Part shown: positions 1 to 11,427 of the stretch, piece after piece
Position numbering within the stretch: position 1 is the first letter of the stretch
Layout of the letters: every line of letters begins with the position of its first letter
The notes under the pieces: generated by a model
Database searches by the model: none
Seen by the model: only the letters and a program-made list of their open reading frames with translations
What the model was told of the DNA's origin: nothing
From: Benincasa hispida
Taxonomy: Eukaryota > Streptophyta > Magnoliopsida > Cucurbitales > Cucurbitaceae
Assembly: GCF_009727055.1 (NCBI RefSeq)
Contig: NC_052358.1
Location: 48,087,802-48,151,801 of the forward strand
DNA: 64,000 bases
Direction: 5' to 3'
Translations under genes and position numbers: made by a program

Positions 1-505
1 TGAAATCTCGCTTGAAGTTGGATCAAATCTAGCTGCTTGAAATCAATCTCGTTGGAAATGTGAGTAGCATTGCAACGCTCAAGGCAGCGTCACGACACTA
101 CATGATGTAAATCTCATTGTCGCTGGTTTTGATTTGATATCTCGCTTTACCTTCAAACGAACATCTCACTATCGCTGAAAAAGTTTTAGCAGTATTGCAA
201 CGCTCAAGGGCAGCGTTGCAACACTGCCTTGGCAGAAGCTCACGATCTTCAAACAGCAGCTTGGCCTTCTTCACTTATTTCTTCAATTACATCTTAATAT
301 AACTCTAATGACTTCAAATAAATTACAGACTCTTAAGCACACATATAAGCTCATCAAACAAGACCCAATTAAAAATTTAATGAAGGAATCAAAGAGAAAT
401 TAAATGCAAAAATTCAGAAAACCATTTCAGTTTACCATTTTCATATATGTCATGAAAAAAAACACCCACCAAGCCTAAATTAAACCAAATTGAATGTTAA
501 ATGAT
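1..505 (-). mobile_element. Copia retrotransposon leader fragment (5' untranslated part)
   Basis: This stretch lies immediately downstream, on the minus strand, of a primer-binding site at 506-517, so it is the untranslated leader of a minus-strand Copia element whose body lies outside the window. It contains 'gcaacgctc'-type motifs (about 70-110 and 190-230) that recur in the other minus-strand leaders at about 10.9-11.1 kb and 47.0-47.14 kb. No coding sequence is supported. Confidence 0.6.
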
Positions 506-517
506 GCTCTAATACCA
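506..517 (-). other. Primer-binding site for a Copia element
   Basis: The reverse complement reads TGGTATTAGAGC, one base off TGGTATCAGAGC, the usual plant Copia site complementary to initiator tRNA-Met. It lies two bases inside the LTR end at 520, the spacing seen at the other LTRs of this window. Confidence 0.7.
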
Positions 518-519
518 AT

Positions 520-1705
520 TGTAGGAGTACATCAGCATGTAGCAGAAGCAACAAGGATCAATAAGAATTCTAATTCATTAATTTTGATTGTATATAAAGC
601 ATGCTCATACAATAATAAGAGGGTTTCAAGTCATCCCTTTGCAGAACCTTTAGAATCTCGATTCTCAGCTGCAAAACTTCTCCAAATCTTGTTGTGAACC
701 ACCTCAAGATCTTTCCTACTATTCTCTTGGAACTTTAGATTGAGTTTTAGGACTCAAAATAAGCTTGAATGAAGGGAACTTGGAGAAAAACTCACTGCAA
801 CAACCCACTTGAAGAACAACTTCTTCAACTCGAATTTTTAGCAAAAACTCTATTGATGCATACCTCAATTCCACTCCAGTCTTCTTTATTTATTACAGGA
901 CTCTCATGAAAAGAAGATGGTTGCATGAGATGTAGCTCATGTCCGGAATAATGAAGCTTGAGTTATGTGGATTTAGTGTGAGCTAGTTCATGATAGTGGA
1001 GAAATCCAACTTTCCAAAAGTTGGTGTTTTTCAATTTTCATTTTCAAAATGATTTCTAAAATCAATTTTGTTTTTCAAAATTGAAAAGTTTTTATTAATT
1101 TCATAAATTAATTTTCTAATAAAACTAATAATAAATAATTAATTAAATAATTTAATTAATTCTAATTAGTTTAATATTAAATATTAAATTAATTTTACAC
1201 AAATTCCACTTTTATGAATTTAATATTTTACTCATATTTAAATATTAATTAATTCTCCAATTTTGTTTAATTCCAAAATTAAACGTGTAATTATATCTTA
1301 TATAATTACTAATTCCCTTAATTTTAATTTGAACGTTTCAAATTAACTTATCATGCTACTCTAAAGCTAATCCATTTATGAGCTAGTAGGGGGACCTTGC
1401 GGACCTATAGATCATGGGTTCCAACAATCCGATATTAATTGGCTAAACTCATTACATCGAATTAACCCCTATTTATTAACTAATGGATCACTCCACTAAA
1501 GCCCATAGTTTCCCTCCCCTCACTGTAGATATATTATGTCCACTTGATATAACCAGGATTAGTAAGTTAACTGTTCACAGGTTGTTCATAATAACGGCTG
1601 GGTCAAATGTCTGTTTTACTCCCGAGATTACCTCTTGTACCTTAAGTCTCACTGATCCTCTAATGAACGATTGATTTGTGATCGAATCAACAAATCGAAC
1701 ACTTA
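520..1705 (-). repeat. Truncated Copia 5' LTR
   Basis: The right part (about 1375-1700) aligns by eye with the LTR block at 40.6-41.0 kb ('agctagtaggggg', 'gatataaccaggatt', 'ctaatgaacgattg'). The LTR ends with TG at 520 next to its primer-binding site. It stops near 1705 in the middle of the U3-proximal homology and switches to leader sequence of another element, so the first several hundred bases of the LTR (minus sense) are missing. The junction is a deletion or recombination point; no target duplication is visible. Confidence 0.7.
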
Positions 1706-3400
1706 CTTGGGAAAGTTAAACAATTTTGATTAACATTCATTAAACACTTTAACAAATATTAATCAACAATTGCATGGTTGTAGCAAATCTATCTAATTTA
1801 TCTTTCTAGGTAGGAGTGTTCCGTTTCCGTCAGCTTAAAAGCTCTAGCCTAGCCAGAACCACCTTAGACAAAAGGTCCCTTATAGATAGATTTGTTACAA
1901 ATTTAATCTTTTATTCAAATCAATTTAATCCTATTAAACCGATATAAAATATTAATCTAATTTCTAATCTCATTAGAAATTTATGAGCTTAGGTCTTCTC
2001 AATCATATTTTAAAAATATTTTAAAAAAATGATTTTTCCTAAGTTTGCATACAACTCTTGGTTATTGATATTAATTCTAATTTCATTAATTATAACTCTT
2101 ATAAAGAATGAAACAATTAAAACCAACCATATTGCTAAGCTAGACATTCACAAGGTATTTATAACTTTTATAAAAAAAAACTAAGTGTCATGGTTCATGC
2201 AATGTTCATTCATCACTAAAATATAACTATTATATAACAAGTAATGAACTATGCATCCATTCCATGCTAACATACAACCTTATATTATAACATTTATAAT
2301 ATAGATGATGCATGGATATGCTTTAATGCATGTATTATATTATAACTCTTATATTATATGATGCATGAGCATGATTTAAGTAATTTAATCATGCAAACTA
2401 CTATATTATAACACTTATAATATAAAGATGATGCATGAATAAATGCATAACATATGGTGGGTTTTAAAACTATATATCATACATTATGGCATATAAACAA
2501 ACATACATCACATGTACATTAAATAAAAATTGATGGACTGGAATAATATGCCTCATAACCGGAAAGAAAAGCTAACTATTACAAAAGAATCAAGTCAACC
2601 GATTCAAACAGGTGAACCGGTCTTGAACCGCCCGGGCAAAGCTTTGTCACTTGATCATAGCATCTTCTTCAGATCGTCGAGTAAAACAGCGAGTACAAAC
2701 GATCGCGTGGCTAAGGACTATGCGAATTAGCATGAAAATCCACGCGATCGTGCAGCCAACGACTACGCAATGAGCATGATTGTTTAGACGATCGAGTAGC
2801 AAGCGTCGAGTATCGTATACTGAGTGATCATGTAGCTAGCGACTATGCGATGAGCATGCTAGCCTACACGATCATTTAGCGTGCACGCCATGCATCGAGT
2901 ATCATATATTCTGTGACGTTTACCTTGAGTGTCTACACGATCGAGTAGCCAATGCAACACGATCGAGTAAACTCTTTACTCGATCGCATAGCACTAACTA
3001 TGTGATCGTTTAGCAAATACTACACGATCGAGTAGAACATTTCTACATGATCGCATGTCAAATCTAAACGATCGTTTAGCTTAAGCCACACGATGCGACC
3101 AATGATTCATCTTCTCCCTCGAAGCGAACAACAACTCCTTGTGTCTGAAGTTTCATCACGAACGACTCAAAAAAGAAAACCTTAATACATACTCGATTGC
3201 AAGTTAATAATGCCCAAAAATGCAGGGGCCTTTACAAATTAACTTTTGTAAATGTAAAGAAAGCTTTAAACAGAGGTAATTATCCCATAAACATCCATCA
3301 ACAACATCCACAACCACATTTAACACTTAAACGCATTGCAGATTACTTAAAACCCACCAAGACTATGAATGACATTCAATACGGCAATCAGATAAACCTG
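1706..3400 (-). mobile_element. Copia leader of the element whose LTR is split at 3415-10405
   Basis: The sequence at 1713-1900 matches the leader at 45.95-46.2 kb (minus) and, reversed, 14.04-14.2 kb. AT-rich blocks with 'tatattataac' and 'gatgcatg' follow. At about 2660-3110 it carries an unusual run of CG-containing motifs such as 'acgatcgagtag' and 'cgatcgtttagc'. There is no gag-pol: the leader runs directly into the truncated LTR at 1705. Confidence 0.65.
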
Positions 3401-3412
3401 GCTCTCATACTA
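3401..3412 (-). other. Degenerate primer-binding site
   Basis: The reverse complement reads TAGTATGAGAGC, two changes from TGGTATCAGAGC, located two bases inside the LTR terminus at 3415. Confidence 0.6.
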
Positions 3413-3414
3413 AT

Positions 3415-4839
3415 TGAAGGAACTCTAATTATAGAGGATCTTTGAGTGGAAGCGGATCGTTACAAACTCCATTGCAAAAGAACTCAAACATTTACAATCA
3501 TACATAAATGATTATGCATTAAAGATAAATTACAGCATGCTTCTTATAAAAAACAAAGGATAGAGTGACAATACCTTTGAAGAACTCTTTCTTCACGTAT
3601 GTCCCTCAATCAAACTCAAACACAATGATCAACTCGAACTCGATCTCCCTCGAACACCAATAACGAGTATAACTCGATCCTCGAACAGATGGACACAACC
3701 ACAAGATTACCTTGGTATTCTCGGTGTGAGAATCCAAGAGTTGTGGGCTCTGGCTGATTTTGGATAAAAGGAAGGAAGAAGTGAAGGAGGAAACGATCAA
3801 GTAAACGATCGAGTAATAAGCAGTACTATCGTGTAGAAGAAGAAAGTCTATCGCATAGACTCGACGCTCGATCATATAGAAATGAGTACTATCGTATAGT
3901 AAACTCGATCCGATCGTGTAGTCTCTCGATTAGTAGTCTGATTACTTTTTGCGCGTTCACTTAGATTTTTTTAGTTAAATTATTTTGATCTCAATTTTCC
4001 ACAAAATCGTGTATAACCACTCACTAAGGTCGGTTATTGTGAAAAAAGAAATATCAATTATCATATAATTAATAAATTATAAATAAATAAAATAACTAAC
4101 TTATCACATTATATTTATACCTATAGTTTAATATTGCATCATATACAACATATAAACCATAGTTCTTTTTCTATTTAATGGCATTTAATATAAATCACAT
4201 TTATATTAATTCCTCCAATTAAATAAGAATGTATCAAATACATCATATCAATTATATCATATATAATTTAATTATATCATATATAATCAAAATTCCCTTT
4301 TGTTAATTTAAAAACATTTCAAACTAACCCAAAAACTGATTCTCAACTTGAATCCATTGAGCTATCAAGGGGACCTTATAGACCTGTAGCTTCAAGCTCC
4401 AACGATATGTGAATAACTAACTAAACTCTTTAATCACATTATCCGCCATCTGTTAACGGTAGGGCACTCCACTAAAGACTAACAGTTGCACTCTTTGCAC
4501 TACAGATATATTTATGTCCATTAGATATAACCAATCAATAGTGTGATGACCCTTCATAAATTGCTCGTATGTACAACTGAGCCAAATTACCGTTTTGCCC
4601 CTATAGTTACATCTAACTCCTTAAGTACCACTGATTCCTCTAATAAACAATAAGTCACAGTCCCACTATGACTAAGTCCTCTCTTATCAAGAAAGGGTGT
4701 GGCCACTATGTTCAAGACCCGGAATTAGCCCTTAAGGGAGCAATTTATCTACTTACCCCTGCATCGAGGAAGGAGTGAATTCTGTCTTGTGAAGCTGAGT
4801 TCCCAGCTCCCCAATCAAATGAATCCTCAAAATGATAGG
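3415..4839 (-). repeat. Copia LTR, R/U5-side half (split by an insertion)
   Basis: Together with 9857-10405 this forms one LTR that was interrupted by a 5,017-bp element. Removing the insert and one copy of the 5-bp duplication gives about 1.97 kb, the same as the uninterrupted plus-strand LTR at 22369-24334 (1,966 bp). Recognisable blocks in both: 'ccattagatataacc', 'ttaagtaccactgat', 'cccttaagggagcaa'. Confidence 0.85.
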
Positions 4840-5039
4840 TGTAAGACCCACGCCTCACTTTCCCCTTTTTCATGATGTTTATGGTTTAAGTAAGCAAAAT
4901 GTTAGGTTAAATGTTTAAGTTAGATTGGATTTGTGCGTTTGAGGTAAAGGATAAGTTGAAAGGGGAAAAATGTTAAAAAATGGGAACTTGACTCTCAGTT
5001 ACTTACTGATCTAGCCTTACAAAGAGAAATTCTGGCTAA

Positions 5040-5400
5040 GTGTTGGTCGTGTTGAAGGGTGTTTAAGCATCGAGTGAGCGCCAGGCAAGCATCGAGTAAA
5101 TTCTTCCGAGCATCGAGTATAAGTAATCGAGAAGGGGTCGAGCATCGAGTACAGGTTGTTGAGCATCGAGTAGAAGCTGCCGAGTGTCTAGTATAAGTGA
5201 GCGAGGAAGAAGGCGAGCGTAGAGGGTAAGGGATCGGGAGTCGAGTTTAAGCGTTGAGTGAAGAGCGAGCTCCTAGCGTCGAGTTTCCCATCGAGTATCG
5301 AGTCCGTCCATCGAGTATTTGACAGAGAGCTGAGGAAACTTCCATCGAGTAAGGACTTCTACCATCGAGTTTTCCCAGCGAGAATCGAGCTGCTCGAAAC
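5040..5400 (+). repeat. Degenerate 'catcgagta' micro-repeat array inside the solo LTR
   Basis: About ten imperfect copies of 'gcatcgagta' or 'ccatcgagt' are spaced irregularly (about 12-40 bases). They sit just upstream of the LTR TATA box, the position of U3 enhancer repeats in many LTRs. Similar CG-containing motifs occur in the unrelated Copia leader at 2.66-3.11 kb. Confidence 0.6.
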
Positions 5401-5523
5401 ACTCAGATTTCAATGCTTAGTTTCTCTTTTAGTCATCTAGACAGATGATTTAATTTTGGCCCTTAATCTCCACTAATGGGTGAGGTGGCTTAAGGAGATG
5501 TCAAGCAAAGAACTTGAAGGTAG

Positions 5524-5531
5524 TATAAAAG
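5524..5531 (+). promoter_or_regulatory. TATA box of the solo LTR
   Basis: The sequence 'tataaaag' lies about 685 bp after the 5' end of the solo LTR, just past its run of 'catcgagta' micro-repeats, as expected for the U3/R boundary of an LTR promoter. Confidence 0.5.
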
Positions 5532-6889
5532 GGAGGAGAATTTCTAAGGCTCATTTTGGGACGATTTGCTCGAGAAAATCGAACAAACTTGGTACCATTG
5601 GAAAGCTCTATGAGTCTAGTTTCTGAAATTGAGTCTTTGGAAGGGAGATCTCACCGGAAAGAGGGCCGGAGAAGGAAGAAAGAGTCAAAGGTTCATTTTT
5701 TAGGCATTTCAGGCACTCAACGAAGAAACCTAGATCTAGATTGAACCACATGGAATTTCAAGCTGAAAATTCAAGGTAACATTTTACCACCATTATGAGT
5801 AAGTTCGTAGAAGGAACTTTTGCAAGTTAAGGCCTGGAGTTTGAGATACATATTTTAGAAACTAAACTTAGAAAGTGTTGAACAAGCAGGCAACTTCACA
5901 GTCTAGGGCCACTAAGGAAGATTTAAAGCTTTAGATCAAACCAGAAAGAGTTTTACGCTGAAATTTGAAATAATATTGTTAACATGATTCTGAACATGTT
6001 TGAAGAAGGAATTTTCTTAAAATGAGTTATGGATTTTGAGCTATTTATATTATAATTTTAATCTGAAATTTGTTGGGCGAACAGGCAACTACTTGCTAAA
6101 CGTGGGCTTAGCACCCCAAAGACCCTACTAAGTATTGGGTGTGGGCGTCAGAAAGGAGGTGACCCACTGAAGTTTAAGACCTCTTAAATTTGACTAGGTA
6201 CCTGATGCCTTAAGGTAAGTTAAGAAGATTTGAAAGCAAATTGTATAAATGTGAGCTTAATTCTAAAAGCGAGTCTAAAAAGGGAAACCATGACTAGTAA
6301 CTAAAGTAATTTGATGTGTTCACAGGGTTGATCTTAGTAGGAGAAGCTCGTCAATCTTAAAGGGATTTCCTATAGGCTGTGAGTGACTCTAATACTTACA
6401 AACGTTTATGAATGATTTAACAAGTCATGCTTTTATGAAAAGTCACTTATTGATAGTCAGCCCTAAACGTTTACCTAGTTGTTTACCTTATTGATGTTTA
6501 TGAATGCTTGGTAGATTAATAACTTATAGAGTATGGATAGTTATGGTTCGGGCATGATGTTCTTAAGTAATTAATGTCTAGTGCTTATGAGGTATGTTGC
6601 CCTAGCCAGAATCTGAATGGTCAACGTATGCTACTAGGGAAAGTTGGGTCTATAAGACAAGCTAAATGGGAGGTTTAGGTGAAGGACTCCTAGTAATGCA
6701 TGTTTAGCCCAATACCTTGAAGTGGTAACTAGGTTTAAAGACGGTTGATGATGAGATCCTCGGTACGTACTGATGACATGTAGAAATGTATGTGAAGGCC
6801 TTTTACTTAGAATTAAGAAGGTTGTTAAGCAGAATATGTAGCAATTGTGCTAGGAATTCATGAGAAAATGAGTTTGTATCGATCAGCAT

Positions 6890-8331
6890 TAAAGAATCTC
6901 GGCTAACCCGTTATTATGTGTTATTATGCGTTCAATGTTCTATTTTTGTAGCTAATGCAGGAAGTGGACGCAAACACAGAAACCGGATCACCACATAGAC
7001 GACTGCGTGCAAAGAAACTCTCCATCGCAAAGGCGAACGCGTCGATCAACACATGGATGTTGCGGTAATCAGCCATATGCATCTATCGCATAGGAGTTTC
7101 GTTTGTCAAGCGATTGCGGTCATCGTATAGAGTTGCGGTATTAAGCGAATGCGGTCATTGAATGATTACGGCTACGCAATAACGCATGATAATGGGATCA
7201 ACGCAAGGTTGGTAGAATGAACGCATCAACGCATCTACCAAGAGATGCTTGAGTATTGCATACTTAGTCATGTGGATTAGGGATATGAAGCATGTAGCAA
7301 CCTACCGAGAGGTGTACGTTGCGTGAGTGTGTGAGTAACCTTATTTTCTCAGTGTGAAGCTGCGGCAACGCCTGTCTATGGGCTAATGCATTACTTGTCT
7401 ATGAGTAAAGTCAGCAACAACCAACTACCCGAGAGGGTAAGTGGTTGGTTGCATTAAGGAATCTATGCATTGTTCACTAGAGATAGGAATAATCTTGCGT
7501 CAACCAAGTTCATGCGATTATCTTGTTTTATGTTGTGCCCAACACCCCTTTAGAGCTACTCGAAAGAGAGTCTAAAGAAAGAACCTAATGACTAATGACT
7601 CGAGAGAGCTAGATTAGAATCTAGACTCGAGAGAGCGAGATTAGATCGGCATAAGCAAGAGATAGGGACTTAGAGATAAGCTTTGTTTGTCAACCTACAT
7701 CGCATGCATCCTAGAGATGGGAATGATATTATGTGGTCGCCTTATTTGTGTGTATGTCATTTTGTCATCGCATAAATAAGAATAGAGGCTTATGTGTAGG
7801 TCCTATAGACTTATCGCATATATTGCATGCTTTCTAGCATTAGAAGCTATAGCATTCGCACCGAGAGGTGGCTTACTATTGTATGTGTGTTGCATGATCG
7901 CATGGCTTGCATTGACTAAGGTTTCCCTTGCGGTCACTCTTAAGGGTTGCAATGAAAACATCTCCGCATTTTATCTATCTTTCTCATTTATTTGTTTCAT
8001 GTCAAGAGTTGTCGTGTCTCTACCTCTCATGCATATTCTCATTGCATTGTCTGTTAGTTAGGAGTAGAAGTAGGATTAACTTAACAACCCCTCCAACATT
8101 CTTTTATTTAAACCGCCACATGCACATTACGCATTCATTTTGCTAGAAGTCCCTGAGTTCGACCTCAGATCACCCAAGAAACCAGCGTTCACTTATACTT
8201 GGCGTGAGCGCAAGAAAACTTGTGACAGGATGCATAGTCATCGCATACATTTGTTAACGCATATTCATTCCAATGCATGACTATCAACGCATATCTTAGG
8301 AACATGCATCGCATATTGCGTCCACAGGATT
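6890..8331 (+). mobile_element. Solo LTR of a 1.4-1.7-kb family, copy A (ends approximate)
   Basis: This segment shares ordered blocks with copies at 25187-26661 and 29468-31131: 'taatgcagga' near the start, a 'gagagagt/agtctaag' block in the middle, and near the end 'gttcgacct', 'ttatacttg' and 'aagaaaactt'. It is rich in 'tcgcat' and 'acgcat' motifs, unlike the flanking solo LTR. The right end is taken as 'gcgtccaca'; neither end is fixed by a clear target duplication. Confidence 0.55.
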
Positions 8332-9856
8332 TTAGTTATTGAATAATTTGACTTCTAATTTCTCATCCCCACGTACACGTGGGATCAGTATGACTAGGAA
8401 GGTGATAAATAGAGGATCCACATCCCAAGAGATGAATTTAAGTTTCAATAAAACTTGTTAAGGGAGAATGCTATTCGTTGAGTTGGCTTCGTATTAGCAA
8501 GGACTAGGAAGAGGGATGAACTATGTCATTCATTGATAATTGCTGATAAATTCATAGGTCTCGAGCAAATAAGCTACATGAGGTTGCTTAGCTTCTCCCT
8601 CAAGCATGTGCTTGGTTGATCACATGCCAAGATGACATGACAGCCTTATTGCATAAAAGGTATCCTATGTTTAAGCATGCATTCTAAGAATTATAGCTAA
8701 GTTTCCACAAATGCTAAGTGTAAAGCTAGGTTTTGGAAGGTTTATAAAAGATATGATATTAAGCATGATATGTCTTTAGTAAGTCGGACACTGAAAGCAT
8801 GGAAGGTGTCCAGAAAGTACCTCAGGTGTTTACGGTACTTAATAACTCCACATGTACATAGAAGGTCGAAAGAAGAGGCTGGAGTATGGGTCTCTTGGGC
8901 CATAAGTGAGAGGTCGATATGTGGGTCTCCAAGGCCATATTTTTGTAACTGGGACCGAAGTATGGCTCTCTTGGCGTGATACAAATCTGGGGGCTTAAGC
9001 GATGAATACTTGTTCTCAATTAAGGTTCAAGAAGTATCCAGAAAACGTTATCATGGTTTATGCTTCAAGTGTTATGAAGTTGTTCGATGAGTTACAATTA
9101 ATGGTTTATATAATGGTAATAAATGACACACATCGACTAAGGTAATAGTGGTAGTTGTGTTGGAGGGTCCCTCCCCAACCAGGTTGAGGTTCAGTAAGGT
9201 TATGTACGAGAGCAGACCAGAGGAGTCGCTCTCTTATAAAAATATTTAATGTGGAAGCTGAGGCCTACGGGTCTCCCAGAGTTTAGGCTTATGACGCCTA
9301 TGTTATGGTTAAATTCTAGTAAAAAAAGTTTTATGTAATTACTTGCTTGGCTAATCTCTCTTTTTAGCAACATTTTTCATTGCATGATCTCCTTATTAAA
9401 CATGACTGATGTATGTCTTTTATGTTCAAAGGTTAGTCACACACTGGGCTTCTAGCTCACCCTGTTTAAATGTTTTCTCCACAGGTAGCAGTCACTCCCC
9501 AGAAGACAACTCTGCTATTGCTCTGCCACTCAAGACCAAAATGTTAGAAGTCTATGTGATGGTTTTGTAATAAGTAGTACACATGTATTATGTCTTGTAA
9601 GGACTAGTTGATTTTGGTGGGTTTTCTACTTATGTAAAGTGTATAAGTTGTATCATGGAAGAGTAATGTATAACTCCTTTAATGATTATTATTTGTTCTC
9701 AAGTTGATGATTGAGTATATTTATATATATGCATTTCAAGGTTCTAAGTCAGGTTAAGTATGTTAGTAGGCAATAAGTACCAGCGAGAGGGTTGGTAACT
9801 GCTGCAATCACACCTCCTTGCAAGTTTATAAGGGTAATCTGGGAGGGGCTGTGACA

Positions 9857-10405
9857 GTAGGCTTGTTAAGTTGGCATTCTGGCCACTCTTACCAATAAAA
9901 ATCAAAGGACCACCTTCATGAGCAAGAGTTCACAACTCACTCAGGATTCAGGTCATGTCACCTATGGTAACCCTAATGAAATGTAAGTCTCTATTATCAA
10001 CGGTGTTATATAAAGAGACTAATCATTTCGTGGTCTGATCTTATACAAACTCTTTATATAAGATACCCCCGCTCGTATGTCTCTACATGAATGATCAAGA
10101 TCATATCATTTGTAGCACTTTACAACATTTGTAACATCTACAAAGCGGGTTGTATCTGTGGCGTCACCAGGATAAGGTACCCAATCTTATCCATCTACAA
10201 CGAATCATTTAGGTTATTATTTAAACAAGATCTACCTGTATGTCTCTACATACTTGTTTAAATTTACTTAAAATAACCTTAGATCTTAGTTTATTGGATT
10301 GAGTAAATGCTTATAAAATAACACTTGTTTTATTAATAACAATATGTTTATACAAAGTTTACAAACTACGAGATTACAAGGAGATTTAGGACATCATTCC
10401 CAACA
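9857..10405 (-). repeat. Copia LTR, U3-side half (split by an insertion)
   Basis: This is the continuation of the LTR at 3415-4839. It carries the U3 blocks 'gtcacctatggt', 'ctctacatgaatgat' and 'aaggtacccaa' and terminates in 'tcccaaca' at 10405, the complement of the TGTTGGG LTR start used throughout this family. Confidence 0.85.
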
Positions 10406-11413
10406 ATTAAAATATAAATAACAATTATATAATACGTAATGAAAATTAAATATCATTCATTCATCCATTCATACTATATATTATAATACTTATAATATAA
10501 AATGATGCATGGCCATTTTATAAATACGTGCTATCATATAATATAATAATTATAGTAAATAGGATGCATGAGCATGCTTAATTAAATCATGCAACTATAT
10601 AATATAACATTTATATTAAAATGATACATAAAATAATGTTTATCCTATGGTGGGATTTTTATACTATATGGCCTACACCATACAATATAATAAACAAACA
10701 ATACATTACATGTATAAAAAATTATAATAGTAACATTGGACTGAAATTAGTATCCAAAACAATAATTAAATTAATGTAACACTTATATTAACTTAATTAA
10801 TAAAAAAAATAAATGAAATAATTAATTATTACAAATTAATAATTAATAGATACATAAAAATAGTAAAACTTCCTTCAAGTAAGCTTGAAGCCACGATTTG
10901 GTACTGCAACCTGACGTGCGCTACCACGTTTAAAAAGTCACAACACTCTAGTCAGGCATTGTGACGTTGGCTTTTGTGTTGTCATAGCATACTACTACGC
11001 TACTTGTAGCTTCGAGACTTTCCACGCAGCGTTGCAATGTTGCGGTTGAAGTGTAGTGATGTTAGGCTTTCTGCCTTACAGCATAAGACGAGCGTCACAA
11101 CGTTCCAGCTTTACGCTCTAGGGCAAAAAGCTTCCTCTGCTTCGCTCATTCATCTGTTTGCTCCGTTCTTACTCCAAGTTTCTCCAAATTGAAGCTGAAA
11201 TCTCACCACGAATGACACGGACTAAATATTGACTCGATTGCAAGAATTAAAAGCCCAAAAATACACCCTTACAAACCGATTGAATTAAAGTAGGAAAATC
11301 TATGCTAATTTTGTAACATCCAAGTGCAAACCATCAACATCCAAAATGCAGATTAAACACCCACCAAAAACTCTTAATTGATGTTCGAAAACAAAAATCA
11401 AAGACACAACCTA
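10406..11413 (-). mobile_element. Copia leader belonging to the LTR at 11428-13315
   Basis: Minus-strand leader, directly downstream of the primer site at 11414-11425. It has the family's AT-rich blocks ('gatgcatgagcatg', 'ctatggtgggattt') and a 'gttgcaatgttgcgg' motif zone at about 10.9-11.1 kb. It is interrupted at 10405 by the terminus of another LTR, which looks like a later insertion into this leader. No coding region is seen. Confidence 0.65.
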
Positions 11414-11425
11414 GCTCTGATACCA
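11414..11425 (-). other. Perfect Copia primer-binding site
   Basis: The reverse complement is TGGTATCAGAGC, the canonical plant Copia site complementary to initiator tRNA-Met, two bases inside the LTR end at 11428. It is the best preserved site in the window. Confidence 0.85.
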
Positions 11426-11427
11426 AT

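Larger units (their letters stand above)
4840..9856 (+). mobile_element. Large solo LTR, probably Gypsy-type, inserted in a Copia LTR
   Basis: The insert begins TGTAAGACCCACGCC and ends GGGGCTGTGACA, the TG...CA termini of an LTR. It is flanked by atagg (4835-4839) and gtagg (9857-9861), a 5-bp target duplication with one G-to-A change; uninterrupted LTR copies read 'aatggtaggctt' here. A TATA box (tataaaag, about 5524) and no primer-binding site, polypurine tract or coding region make it a solo LTR left by recombination between two LTRs. It contains a second insert (about 6890-8331), leaving about 3.5 kb. Long LTRs with such ends fit Tekay/Del-like chromoviruses, but that lineage is my inference. 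Confidence 0.75.

Noticed and set aside
5040..5400. CRISPR-like array
   Set aside because: Repeats are short, degenerate and irregularly spaced, without unique spacers, in a plant LTR.
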